Shown: positions 55,367 through 63,460 of the stretch, in pieces
Layout: each line of letters begins with the position of its first letter
Position numbering within the stretch: the first letter of the stretch is position 1
DNA from: Alicyclobacillus fastidiosus
Lineage (GTDB): Bacteria; Bacillota; Bacilli; Alicyclobacillales; Alicyclobacillaceae
DNA length: 64,000 bases
NCBI RefSeq assembly: GCF_026651875.1
Contig: NZ_CP104067.1
Coordinates: forward strand, 5,012,501-5,076,500
Direction: 5' to 3'
Made by a program: the position numbers and the translations under genes
Notes under the pieces: model-generated
Seen by the model: only the letters and a program-made list of their open reading frames with translations
The model's database searches: none
What the model was told of the DNA's origin: nothing

Positions 55367-56161
55367 TTAGATTGCTTCAAAAAAAGCGGAGCTTTGAACC
55401 ATGGGGGTGCAGTCGTTGTAGTCAGGTAAATCAATCTCGAATATAAAGTCTCGTTGCAGGATGTACGGTTTCAATTTAGACCAATCTATCCCACCTGCCC
55501 CCAGACACATCGCATCATGGACTTCGGTTCCTGCACTGTCCACCACATGGTAGTAATGGGTAAAGGGAAACGCCTCACTGAGATCCTGTTCCAATTTCAG
55601 GTTGTCACCACGGCAGGACATGAACGAGTGACTGATGTCGTAACAAACAGGTAGTTGTGCTGGTCTTATAATGTGACTTATCCAGTATCGATTTACACTG
55701 GAAAAGATACCTTTTGGTGCATTTTCCCATAAAAATCGGTCATGTGTGGTTGAGCGAACTTCCTGAATAGCCTCCTTCAAAGCATGCGACCTCTCAAGAA
55801 TCCGGACAGTATCAGAAGAATCCGCCATACCACTCTCGCACTTCTCGTAGTGTGGATGTACCACGCAAAATAGATCCTCCGAATTGCAAATTTGATCCAA
55901 TAAATCACAAGAAGAGCGATAAAAATCGTAAACCTCAGGATCACAACTCAGAATGTCCAAGAACTTGCCACTAACCTTCATCGGGTGATGCAGGAACACC
56001 TTAACACCATTGTCCCTGAGTTTCTGAATCGCCTCGCCAATGCGCTGAGGTTCATAGATATCTTTCTCAAATAGTTGAAGTTCGACAACGTGTGGGCGGT
56101 ACTTCAAACGGTCTTCAATTTGCTCGGGAGCTAAAGAACATTTAAGGTTAATGCGCTGCAT
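55367..56161 (-). CDS. TIM-barrel sugar phosphate isomerase/epimerase-like protein
   Basis: This 264-residue member of the xylose-isomerase-like superfamily reads LKYRPHVVELQLFEKD, GVKVFLHHPMKVSGKFLD, FCVVHPHYEKCESG, FLWENAPKGIFSS (metal-binding Glu), LPVCYDISHSFMS and HYYHVVDSAGTEVHD. The ATG at 56161 follows GGAGG. It is only distantly related to the TIM-barrel protein at 11078. Function is unknown. It is bounded by R13 and R14. Confidence 0.75.
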   Translation of the reverse strand: MQRINLKCSLAPEQIEDRLKYRPHVVELQLFEKDIYEPQRIGEAIQKLRDNGVKVFLHHPMKVSGKFLDILSCDPEVYDFYRSSCDLLDQICNSEDLFCVVHPHYEKCESGMADSSDTVRILERSHALKEAIQEVRSTTHDRFLWENAPKGIFSSVNRYWISHIIRPAQLPVCYDISHSFMSCRGDNLKLEQDLSEAFPFTHYYHVVDSAGTEVHDAMCLGAGGIDWSKLKPYILQRDFIFEIDLPDYNDCTPMVQSSAFFEAI

Positions 56162-56177
56162 TTGTGACACCTCCACT

Positions 56178-56287
56178 GTTGAATTTAACTGCCCAGTTGT
56201 TCAACAAGTAACGGTTTTTCCGTAATGAATATTCATTCAATTAAGGCTCGACCGTGCCATGTTCGGGTCTCGCTCAAATGTATCAAG
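56178..56287 (+). repeat. Dispersed cassette-type repeat, copy R14
   Basis: The left stem is GTTGAA / TTCAAC around TTTAACTGCCCAGTTG, a compensated change relative to the ATTGC stems of other copies. Middle GAATATTCATTCAA and right GGGTCTCGCTC follow. It overlaps the stop of the kinase gene. Confidence 0.85.
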
Positions 56288-56903
56288 AACTAATAATCAT
56301 GTCTGCATTGGACAGAGGACGTACTATCTCTAAATAGTGGTCTTCCGCTTTCCAATACCTTGTTTTAAACTTCTCAATTTGTTCCCTGGTGCTTGCTGAT
56401 TCACGTTTAAAACGTGTTTCTCTTGGACAATCCAGATACACAACGAAATCAAAGAACTGCCGCCACTCTTCGCGTTGAAGGAATACACCTTCGATAATCA
56501 CGATGCAACCGCCTGGTATTACAACCGTTTTGCTGACCGCTTCGTCACGTTCAGAGTCGTAAAACGGGAGATTTATTTCTGGAGCATCTCGTAGCTTTTC
56601 AAAAAACTCCTGCCGTAAATACCCGACATCCCATTGCAAATTGTAATACTCATGCCACTGGTCAAATCCCGTGTCGTATCGCTTCTTGCGTTCCACAATA
56701 TGATCGTCAATATGGAAAACGCAAACGTTTTTCTTCTTCTCGATAATCCTCTGCTGTATTTCATCTACAACCGTGGTTTTACCAGCTCGACTCAACCCAT
56801 CGACACCAATAATGAGGCGGTCATCATGGTACCGATTCAGAATGGCTCTTATTAACGTGTCAACATTGTCAGCCACAGTTTCACCCCATATGTAACAACT
56901 CAT
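56283..56903 (-). CDS. Uridine-kinase-like P-loop kinase
   Basis: This 206-residue cytoplasmic kinase has Walker A in IIGVDGLSRAGKTTVVDEI, the acceptor-side DDH block VFHIDDHIVERKKRYDTGF, and IVIIEGVFLQREEWRQFFD with the second Asp/Glu motif. It shows the lid-like Arg-rich segment RETRFKRESASTREQIEKFK. It belongs to the uridine kinase / phosphoribulokinase-like group. The substrate could be a nucleoside or another small alcohol. It sits between R14 and R15. Confidence 0.85.
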   Translation of the reverse strand: MSCYIWGETVADNVDTLIRAILNRYHDDRLIIGVDGLSRAGKTTVVDEIQQRIIEKKKNVCVFHIDDHIVERKKRYDTGFDQWHEYYNLQWDVGYLRQEFFEKLRDAPEINLPFYDSERDEAVSKTVVIPGGCIVIIEGVFLQREEWRQFFDFVVYLDCPRETRFKRESASTREQIEKFKTRYWKAEDHYLEIVRPLSNADMIISS

Positions 56904-56920
56904 TTATTCCGATAGAATCG

Positions 56921-57032
56921 CTATTGCGTACTCCTGCCCGAGAGCGCCAGAAGTGTTAATAATCTGGTTCGTATAATCATGCAATCCATCGAACGAGTAA
57001 ATCTTCAGGTAATGCACCCTTTAACTTTCAAC
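56921..57032 (+). repeat. Dispersed cassette-type repeat, copy R15
   Basis: Left CTATTGCGTACTCCTGCCCG with GAGCGCCAGAAG, middle TCGTATAATCATGCAA, and a weakly conserved right end near 57013-57032. Confidence 0.75.
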
Positions 57033-57050
57033 AAACCCTCATTATAATGC

Positions 57051-57084
57051 CAGCACGGAGTTCCTTTTGGAGAACTCCGTGCTG
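57051..57084 (-). terminator. Terminator of the second GNAT gene
   Basis: CAGCACGGAGTTC (57051-57063) and GAACTCCGTGCTG (57072-57084) form a perfect 13-bp stem directly after the stop codon. Confidence 0.8.
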
Positions 57085-57094
57085 TCGTAGCAAA

Positions 57095-57655
57095 TTACAG
57101 TTCCATTTGGAGGTCTATCTGTGCATGTGTGTTCTCACTACAGACTTTATCTCCATGCACTTTAATAATCTTGTTGACACCGAGACCTGTCCAAAAACGT
57201 ACAGCAGGAAAATTTTTAAGGGCCGTGCACAGGGTCAACTTGTTGAACGTCGTTTCTCTTGCAAAATTCAAGAATGACCCCATAGTTTCCCTACCATACC
57301 CCTTCCCTTGATAATCGGGATGAACGAAGAACGTAAAGATATACAAAGAATCAGGGGGTGGTTCTCCCTCGTACACCGCGAAAAATCCTATGATTGTCGA
57401 TGTTCCACGCTCTCGAATGGTCAGTATTTTAAAGCGTTCTCTCTCCCCTCCTTGAGGAGGAAGAGGGGGATTGGTGACAAGCGTATTCAAATAATCAGGG
57501 TCTCCATAAATATACGATCCGTCCCATTTTGACAAATACGAACATGCATCATGGATCGCCTGTAGCACTGGAACTTCTTCAACAGTCGAAATAGCTATGC
57601 TCAATCTCTCTGTTTCCCACAAATTCGGTAACTGTGTTTGATACGACATAAACAT
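57095..57655 (-). CDS. GNAT N-acetyltransferase
   Basis: This 186-residue acetyl-CoA-dependent transferase reads WETERLSIAISTVEEVPVLQ at the N-terminus, STIIGFFAVYEGEPPPDSLY and the acetyl-CoA loop FFVHPDYQGKGYGRETMGSF, ending with FPAVRFWTGLGVNKIIKVHGD. I chose the ATG at 57655 with GGAGGG just upstream; an ATG four codons earlier lacks that spacing. The target is unknown. A terminator-type hairpin lies 90 bases upstream. Confidence 0.88.
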   Translation of the reverse strand: MFMSYQTQLPNLWETERLSIAISTVEEVPVLQAIHDACSYLSKWDGSYIYGDPDYLNTLVTNPPLPPQGGERERFKILTIRERGTSTIIGFFAVYEGEPPPDSLYIFTFFVHPDYQGKGYGRETMGSFLNFARETTFNKLTLCTALKNFPAVRFWTGLGVNKIIKVHGDKVCSENTHAQIDLQMEL

Positions 57656-57745
57656 GTAGCCCTCCATGATAACGGAGATTAGCGCCTTTTCTAACCAAAA
57701 CACAAGGAGTCGAGATGTGTATTTAACCTCTCTAATCTCAAAAAA

Positions 57746-57771
57746 GCGGCGTAACCTCAAAGGTTAGCCGC
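57746..57771 (-). terminator. Terminator-type hairpin upstream of the second GNAT gene
   Basis: On the minus strand GCGGCTAACCT pairs with AGGTTACGCCGC and is followed by six T residues: a classical intrinsic terminator. It lies in the leader of the GNAT gene, so it either ends an older upstream transcript or acts as an attenuator. Confidence 0.75.
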
Positions 57772-57982
57772 ATGGTGAAATGCATTTATAATCCACCCAG
57801 CGTTCCTTTGTAATGGTTAAAAATAGGCATACTAATCCCGTTGTTTATTTGAACATCAAAAAAACAGGAATTACGCACTATTTAGTTCCAACCATTACAT
57901 GGATACTGGCATAAATTAAAGTCCCCTTCCAAAACATCTCCAAATGTATCATACCATGACAACGGAATATTTAGATAGATGT

Positions 57983-58094
57983 GCTATTGGATTAATCTGC
58001 CCTTAAGCTACACAACGAGTCCCATAAGAAAATGCATTTTGATGCAAGACCGAGCGGGCAGGATTTGTTCAATTCTTCCCCCTGTTAATGCAAG
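57983..58094 (+). repeat. Dispersed cassette-type repeat, copy R16
   Basis: Left GGATTAATCTGCCCTTAAGC, middle AATGCATTTTGATGCAAG and right TTCTTCCCCCTGTTAATGC. It has diverged in the middle but keeps both end motifs. Confidence 0.75.
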
Positions 58095-58221
58095 ATGGAG
58101 CGCGTTCCATTATTCGAATTTTTTCGTAACCATGTTATATAATAAATTCGATGGATTCATGAGGTGTAATTTTTGAATCCAAGAATGTACGTGGAACGGA
58201 GGACAAATATCATGTTTAACT

Positions 58222-58353
58222 TTATTGCCCCGCCAGTAAAGCCTTAACAGTAGGATCTACTGTCAAGGTGTTTCCATGAATGTTGGTAATACTTCCCGTA
58301 GATTCTACTGTGTGCATGTTGTAGCTGGCATTCCATGTCCGCAACATCATACC
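58222..58353 (-). pseudogene. C-terminal fragment of an unknown protein
   Basis: About 43 codons are open up to a TAA at 58222: TWNASYNMHTVESTGSITNI followed by HGNTLTVDPTVKALLAGQ. The alternation of hydrophobic residues and the SITNIHGNTLTV pattern look coding, as in small beta-barrel (DUF5666-like) segments. No start is seen, and the EamA gene begins from the same spot on the other strand. Confidence 0.35.
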
Positions 58354-58374
58354 GGTAGAAAGTGGGAACTGTGA

Positions 58375-59250
58375 GTGAGAGATAGAATATATTTCATCTT
58401 GTCGATGATTATCTTCGGTGCAATTGGGGTTTTTGCTAAGTTTATCGATCTAGATTCAAGTGAAATTGCTCTATTCATGAGTTTGATTGGCAGTTTTTTT
58501 CTGCTAACCATTTTCATCTGTTCCAAGCACCCAATTTCGAGGGGAAACATTAAGAAAAATACATCTGCATTGTTGGTATCGAGTATCGCCCTCAGTGGGA
58601 ATTGGATATTTCTCTTTCAGTCCTATAAGGAAACCACGATTGCGAACGCGGCTTTAAGTTACTATTTTGCTCCCGTATTGGTAATCGTGATGTCGCCTGT
58701 TGTGCTGAAAGAACGGCTTTCGCTTAAAAAAGTTGTATGTGTTTGTACAGGACTTCTAGGATTGATCTGTATTGTACTGAGCGGTGGAAATGACGGATCC
58801 AGCCATCATCTGCTCGGTATCTTCTATGGGCTTGTTGCGGCAGCTTTTTATGCAACCTTGACCTTGAGCAACAAATTTATCCGAGACTTGAATGGACTAG
58901 AAAACACACTCTTACAACTTTTATTATCGGCGGCATTGCTTATACCTTACGTTTTACTAACAACAGGGTTACAGTTATTTCGGATATCTGTGTATTCTGT
59001 TGTCCTCATTGTAGTGTTAGGGGTACTGCATACAGGAGTCGGCTTTTACCTATTCTTTTCTGGAATGAAAGGATTAAAAGGTCAAAGTATTGCTGTATTA
59101 AGTTATATAGACCCCCTAACTTCGTTATTGATTTCAGCCTTTGTTTTCCGCGAAAGGATGGCTGCATTTCAAATTATAGGTGCTGTCCTGTTGCTGGGGT
59201 CAACCTTTATCAGTGAAGTGAGAATTTCCCTTCAGCAAAGAAAATCCTGA
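58375..59250 (+). CDS. EamA/DMT-family transporter
   Basis: This 291-residue protein has ten predicted membrane helices in two EamA repeats. The first reads IFGAIGVFAKFIDLDSSEIA, SIALSGNWIFLFQSYKETTI and ALSYYFAPVLVIVMSPVVLKERLS. The second reads GLVAAAFYATLTLSNKFI, GVGFYLFFSGMKGLKGQSIA and LSYIDPLTSLLISAFVFRERM. It probably exports small metabolites. The start is GTG at 58375 with only a weak ribosome site, so a later start is possible. Confidence 0.88.
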   Translation: MRDRIYFILSMIIFGAIGVFAKFIDLDSSEIALFMSLIGSFFLLTIFICSKHPISRGNIKKNTSALLVSSIALSGNWIFLFQSYKETTIANAALSYYFAPVLVIVMSPVVLKERLSLKKVVCVCTGLLGLICIVLSGGNDGSSHHLLGIFYGLVAAAFYATLTLSNKFIRDLNGLENTLLQLLLSAALLIPYVLLTTGLQLFRISVYSVVLIVVLGVLHTGVGFYLFFSGMKGLKGQSIAVLSYIDPLTSLLISAFVFRERMAAFQIIGAVLLLGSTFISEVRISLQQRKS

Positions 59251-59265
59251 ACAGAGATTGATACG

Positions 59266-59318
59266 GTCCCCTTTAAGTAACTGTGGCGAAAGTCCACTAT
59301 AGTTCTTAAAGGGGATTG
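59266..59318 (+). terminator. Terminator of the EamA gene
   Basis: TCCCCTTTAAG and CTTAAAGGGGA pair across about 27 bases shortly after the stop, followed by TTGTTTTG. Confidence 0.7.
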
Positions 59319-59319
59319 T

Positions 59320-59749
59320 TTTGCTCGCCGGTAATGATCCACGTGCGCCCTCTCCGGAATGTAGGCAACGTATCCAATTATAGATGTTACACAACCTTGT
59401 TGAACTACCCAAAAGCTACACAAGAGCAGATTATCACCGACGAATGTTTATTCAAACGTTACACAGTCCAAATTCCTACAGATATGCCCTCATAAGCGCA
59501 AGCGAATTCCATTCTTAAGGGAGTACTTTGACATATTCGTGACACATTGAGTTTATACAATTCCCTCGAGACACTCTACTATGGGGTTCATACGAGGGGG
59601 AGTATATGGGTTATATAAATGCCTCTTCCGCATGACTGATCACTCGTACAGTATTTTGGCACCACACTCAAAGCGAAGGTCAGACCTCTTGATGTGGCTT
59701 TGAAATTAAAATGGTTTTTTTATGAAATCAATCCAAGGAGGTTGTACAC
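59320..59749. other. Long leader region before the secreted-protein gene
   Basis: This region of about 430 bp has no clear gene. A TTGACA box lies at 59529-59534, with TATACA about 20 bases on, which is wider than ideal. A nine-codon frame preceded by AGGGGGAG starts at about 59606. Either could belong to the control region of the secreted protein; neither is certain. Confidence 0.35.
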
Positions 59750-60268
59750 ATGAATTGGAAAACAAAAGTAGTATCTATTGCTGGAACAATGGTAGTTGGA
59801 GTTGCAGGTTTCGCACCGGCAACGGTCTGGGCTGCTACGAGTACAAACAATTCATACAGTCATTACAAAACGGAAATCACGCAGTTGAAAGATAGTCTGA
59901 AAACACTTGAAGCAACACGCAAGACAGACAATCAGGAACTGACTGCGTTGTTCAAGCAATCAAAGGCAACAATGGCGAAGAAACATAAGCCAACGACTTG
60001 GAATGCGGTTAAAACTACCCACGCTGAGATCGTAGCCGTACGCACGCGCCTGGAGACCGACGTGAAAAATACTCACGCAGCTCGTATCAAAGATCAATGG
60101 GCAAAGTACGTTACAGACCTAAAAGACGCGAAATATGATCTTCAAACATTGGTCAACTTAAAGGTGCGACAGCTTCATAACTTGAGCGACCTGAATTTGA
60201 CGGGAGCCCCATCCGGTGTCAATACGGATGGCTCCGATCCGACATCTTCGAACACTGCTAACACGTAA
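59750..60268 (+). CDS. Secreted alpha-helical protein, 172 residues
   Basis: I do not recognise the family. A Sec signal peptide is clear: MNWKTK, then VVSIAGTMVVGVAGFAP and the cleavage-like AxA site in TVWAATST. The mature part is Lys/Thr/Gln-rich and strongly helical (YKTEITQLKDSLKTLEATRK; ETDVKNTHAARIKDQWAKYV), probably a coiled-coil bundle. The tail is Gly/Ser/Thr-rich. AAGGAGG precedes the ATG at ideal spacing. It has its own terminator, so it is a single-gene transcript. Confidence 0.8.
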   Translation: MNWKTKVVSIAGTMVVGVAGFAPATVWAATSTNNSYSHYKTEITQLKDSLKTLEATRKTDNQELTALFKQSKATMAKKHKPTTWNAVKTTHAEIVAVRTRLETDVKNTHAARIKDQWAKYVTDLKDAKYDLQTLVNLKVRQLHNLSDLNLTGAPSGVNTDGSDPTSSNTANT

Positions 60269-60303
60269 AGAACATTAAGATACAGTCGATAAGCGACATT
60301 GAA

Positions 60304-60335
60304 AAGGCCCCTCTTATAAGGGGTCTTTGTCGTTC
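60304..60335 (+). terminator. Terminator of the secreted-protein gene
   Basis: AAGGCCCCT and AGGGGTCTTT form a short GC-rich hairpin around CTTATA, followed by TTTGT. Confidence 0.7.
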
Positions 60336-60439
60336 CATAACGGTCTTGATGTAACGAAAGGTTCTTTCAGACGGGGCTATTGGTCATTCAGATACTGCAA
60401 CCCCTAACATCCTTAATCTCTTTAATTACAATAAGTGGT

Positions 60440-60550
60440 CATATTGCACATTACTTCCCGCTAACGCAGTAACAGTTCTGAACCAATATTGTATATTTAT
60501 GTATCGAGGAGTCCGAGTCCTTCTCAGACATTCGCCCCCGAGTTCAAGAA
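60440..60550 (+). repeat. Dispersed cassette-type repeat, copy R17
   Basis: Left ATTGCACATTACTTCCCGCT, then AACGCAGTAACAGTTC, middle TATATTTATGTATCGAG and right ACATTCGCCCCCGAG. It is very close to R3 and R9. It lies 29 bases from the stop of the XRE-cupin gene. Confidence 0.88.
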
Positions 60551-60578
60551 CAAGGCATCCTTGATTGGAAATGTCAAT

Positions 60579-61124
60579 TTAGAAGGACGGTGGAGAGGAA
60601 ACGGCAATCAGCAACGTCTCTCCCTCAGCAATATTCTTGTAGCTATGCGGTGTTCTGGCATCGTAGTAAATGCTGTCGCCTTCTTCGAGTGTGAACCGTT
60701 CATTTCCAAGGGTAAACTCCAAACGTCCAGAATGAATAAAGAGAAACTCCTCCCCTTCCGGATGGCCTACGCTGACGTTCCCTGAAGTAGCGCCTTTTTC
60801 GAGAACTCCCCATATCGGTCCCATCTTGTTGCTGCTTCCATGACTAAAAGAATACCAAGTAATTCTAGACCCCTCGGAATGGACCAAAGGTTCTCGTTCG
60901 TTTTTCCTCACAACAATACTTCGCTTCTCCTCGCCGAATAGATCAGTAAAATTCACGTTGAGAGCGTTGGCTATACGTTTCAGAACGCTTAGGGATGGAT
61001 TCACCTTGTCGCGTTCAATTTCGCTTAGAAAAGACAAAGAAATAGAAGCCGCTCTTGAGACCTCTTTAAGCGTCAATTTTTGTTTTTTTCGCGTATTTCG
61101 AATGACATCGCCGATTGAATTCAT
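60579..61124 (-). CDS. XRE-family regulator with C-terminal cupin domain
   Basis: The protein has 181 residues. The Cro/CI helix-turn-helix spans residues 4-65 (IRNTRKKQKLTLKEVSRAAS; LSFLSEIERDKVNPSLSVLK). A cupin_2 barrel follows (GHPEGEEFLFIHSGRLEFTL; GDSIYYDARTPHSYKN) with His/Glu ligands. Such regulators sense a small ligand and often control neighbouring catabolic genes. It is divergent from the MBL-fold hydrolase gene. A 19-bp palindrome lies 25 bases upstream of its start. Confidence 0.9.
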   Translation of the reverse strand: MNSIGDVIRNTRKKQKLTLKEVSRAASISLSFLSEIERDKVNPSLSVLKRIANALNVNFTDLFGEEKRSIVVRKNEREPLVHSEGSRITWYSFSHGSSNKMGPIWGVLEKGATSGNVSVGHPEGEEFLFIHSGRLEFTLGNERFTLEEGDSIYYDARTPHSYKNIAEGETLLIAVSSPPSF

Positions 61125-61149
61125 CTGTTGTCCCCCTACACCTCAATTT

Positions 61150-61168
61150 ATTTCGCTTTCAGCGAAAT
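61150..61168. promoter_or_regulatory. Palindrome ATTTCGCTTTCAGCGAAAT upstream of the XRE-cupin gene
   Basis: An 8-bp half-site and its complement around a TTC centre lie in the 300-bp divergent region. GGGCGAAAT near 61340 repeats one half-site close to the MBL gene. It is likely the operator of the XRE-cupin protein. Confidence 0.65.
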
Positions 61169-61426
61169 ATTCAACTTTATCATATCGGATGTTTATAGCG
61201 ATATCAAGCACTCTAACGAAGAGCGAATTACGGTGTTAAAACGTTGATTTATCGCAATTTAAGAATTACTATTAAATCAAGGTTGATGTGCAATTTCATA
61301 CCCGAGTATTTACACATCCCTTTAGTATATTTTCATTTTGGGCGAAATTTTTGAGAGCTACTATCTCTCATCGAAATATTGAAGTTGTTCCAACTGTCCA
61401 TTTGAGAGAATACCGGGGGGGAACAA
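61169..61426. other. Divergent promoter region between XRE-cupin and MBL genes
   Basis: This AT-rich, gene-free stretch includes CATACCCGAGTATTTACAC (about 61299), which vaguely recalls the left motif of the dispersed repeat but is too weak to count. The MBL gene has GGGGGG just upstream of its ATG. Confidence 0.4.
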
Positions 61427-62311
61427 ATGACCAAGGTCTATAAAGTAGGTGATGTTACTGTAACCCGTGTCACAGAAATGACGATAAGCGGCATTCAGCC
61501 AGAAATTTATTTTCCGGGCTCGTGGAGCCCCGCATTCCTGAAGGAGAATAGAGACACCCTTCCTTCCGGTGTCATCGACAGTAATTCTCAGCTTATCGTT
61601 AGTATAGGAACTTGGGTTGTGAAGACTCCCAACCATACGATTCTTATTGATACGGCAACGGGAAATGATAAGAACCTTCCATATAATCCGGATTTATCCA
61701 ATCTCCAACTCCCCTATCTCGAACGTCTCAAGGATGCGGGAGTTACGCCGGAAGACGTGGACTATGTCCTGTTGACGCATTTGCATGTGGATCATGTCGG
61801 TTGGAATACTAGACTTGTAGATGGAAAATGGGTACCGACATTCCCGAATGCCAAATATGTATTGCCACTTTCGGAACAACAATATTACTCCAGCACAGCC
61901 AGCCATAATAAAGCAAACGAAGCCAACTTTAACGCTTACGAAGAGAGCGTTTTGCCTGTTGTCGAAGCTGGACTGACGCAAACCATCGGTCCCGAGGGAG
62001 GAGAGTTTCTTGATATTTTCAAATTCATTCCGTCTCCGGGCCATAGTATCGGTCAAATGTCGATCAGCCTTACGTCCGGCGGAGAAGAAGCTTTGTTTGG
62101 CGCAGATGTGATGCACCATCCGTTCCAGGTGTATAACCCCGAATGGAATTCCATGTATTGTGAATTCGCGGAACAAGCGCGCATTTCTCGGCGCTGGGCG
62201 CTAAATTATGTAGCGGATCGGCCAATCATTTATTTTAGCACGCATTTTCCAGAGAGTGCGGCGGGGTATGTGACTCGCAGCGGTAACGGATTCAAATGGG
62301 AATTCATTTAA
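61427..62311 (+). CDS. MBL-fold metallo-hydrolase
   Basis: This 294-residue metallo-beta-lactamase-fold enzyme has zinc ligands in LLTHLHVDHVGWNTR, a His in PSPGHSIGQMSISL and an Asp in ALFGADVMHHPFQV, with a final His in IYFSTHFPES. The layout (NHTILIDTATGNDK; THLHVDHVGW) resembles lactonase-like members that open cyclic esters or cleave phosphodiesters. No signal peptide. It starts the plus-strand block MBL - alpha/beta hydrolase - RidA under probable XRE-cupin control. Confidence 0.88.
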   Translation: MTKVYKVGDVTVTRVTEMTISGIQPEIYFPGSWSPAFLKENRDTLPSGVIDSNSQLIVSIGTWVVKTPNHTILIDTATGNDKNLPYNPDLSNLQLPYLERLKDAGVTPEDVDYVLLTHLHVDHVGWNTRLVDGKWVPTFPNAKYVLPLSEQQYYSSTASHNKANEANFNAYEESVLPVVEAGLTQTIGPEGGEFLDIFKFIPSPGHSIGQMSISLTSGGEEALFGADVMHHPFQVYNPEWNSMYCEFAEQARISRRWALNYVADRPIIYFSTHFPESAAGYVTRSGNGFKWEFI

Positions 62312-62346
62312 GAAGCTAGCATTTAGCTACGAAAGGTGTTGACAAA

Positions 62347-63345
62347 ATGACAACAAGCGATTCTCTACTTCATATGCCTATCTTGACCGAAGACCTCCGT
62401 ATCGCAAGCGATACGTCCGGCATCGAACTTTTTGTACGCAACAAACGCCCAGCTTCCATGAAAACCTTCACTAACGAGAAAACGATTGTCATGGTTCACG
62501 GCGCCACATATCCGATTGGCAGTCTGTATGACGTTGAGTTGGATGGCTTCTCTTTCTTGGACTACCTAGCAAGTCATGGTTACGACGTCTATGCCGTGGA
62601 TGTGCGCGGCTACGGCGGTTCGACGAGGCCGCCCGAGATGGAGCAGCCCGCTGACTCTAACCCTCCGCTTGTTCGTACGGAAACGGGAGTTCGGGACTTG
62701 AGCTCAGCGGTGGACTTCGTTCTAAAACGGCGGAATTTATCGAAAGTAAACGTTCTTGGAATGTCTTGGGGAGGAACGGTTGCCGGGGCCTATACCAGCC
62801 GAAACAACGATAAAGTAAATAAACTTTCGCTTATTGCACCTCAATGGCTAAGCACGAAACCGATTCCCATCGATACCGGAGGTCCGCTTGGCTCCTATCG
62901 CCTCGTCCCGGTCGGTAGTACGAAGGAACGTTGGTTAAGCGCCGCTCCCGAAGATAAACGCGTCGATCTGATTCCGGAAGGTTGGTTCGAAAAATGGGTC
63001 GAAGCGACATTAGCTGCCGATCCGGGGAGCCAAAACGCCCATCCGGGGCATATTCGGGCGACCAATGGACCTATCCTGGACATCCGTGAATACTGGACGG
63101 TTAACAGAGCTTTTTATAATCCCAAGGAAATCACTGTGCCTGTCCTTCTTGTTCACGCGGAATGGGACATCGATGTGCCCCTTGATTTGGCTCAGAACTT
63201 CTTCACGTCACTGACTGGCGCCACTTACCGTCGCTGGGTAGAGATTGGAGAAGGAACACATATGGTTCTGCTGGAGAAAAACAGGATGCAAGCTTTCCAA
63301 GCAATCCGCGGCTTCCTGGATGAATCGTACGTACCCGCGAAATAA
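62347..63345 (+). CDS. Alpha/beta hydrolase
   Basis: This 332-residue hydrolase shows TIVMVHGATYPIGSLYDVEL, the strand YDVYAVDVRGYGGSTRPPEM, the nucleophile elbow VNVLGMSWGGTVAGAYTSR (Ser), the acid Asp in LLVHAEWDIDVPLDLAQ and His in GEGTHMVLLEK. No signal peptide. It lies 35 bases after the MBL gene, with AAAGGTG upstream, so the two are cotranscribed. Both would suit a pathway that opens and hydrolyses a lactone or ester. The substrate is unknown. Confidence 0.88.
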   Translation: MTTSDSLLHMPILTEDLRIASDTSGIELFVRNKRPASMKTFTNEKTIVMVHGATYPIGSLYDVELDGFSFLDYLASHGYDVYAVDVRGYGGSTRPPEMEQPADSNPPLVRTETGVRDLSSAVDFVLKRRNLSKVNVLGMSWGGTVAGAYTSRNNDKVNKLSLIAPQWLSTKPIPIDTGGPLGSYRLVPVGSTKERWLSAAPEDKRVDLIPEGWFEKWVEATLAADPGSQNAHPGHIRATNGPILDIREYWTVNRAFYNPKEITVPVLLVHAEWDIDVPLDLAQNFFTSLTGATYRRWVEIGEGTHMVLLEKNRMQAFQAIRGFLDESYVPAK

Positions 63346-63460
63346 GGTTGTTGCAATGCCAAGGTTTTTAAATATCCGTTACCTAAACGGAGGCCTGCGG
63401 TATGTCGCCGCAGGTCCCTATTTTAAACAAATCTTATGAAGAATATGGGGAATTTTTCCA

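Noticed and set aside
23803..60550. The repeats as a CRISPR array or as classical attC sites
   Set aside because: Spacing is kilobases, not tens of bases, and there are no cas genes. The ends lack the GTTRRRY / RYYYAAC core of known attC sites, although the layout is cassette-like.
61299..61320. A possible further repeat copy (CATACCCGAGTATTTACAC)
   Set aside because: Only the left core is vaguely similar; the middle and right motifs are absent.
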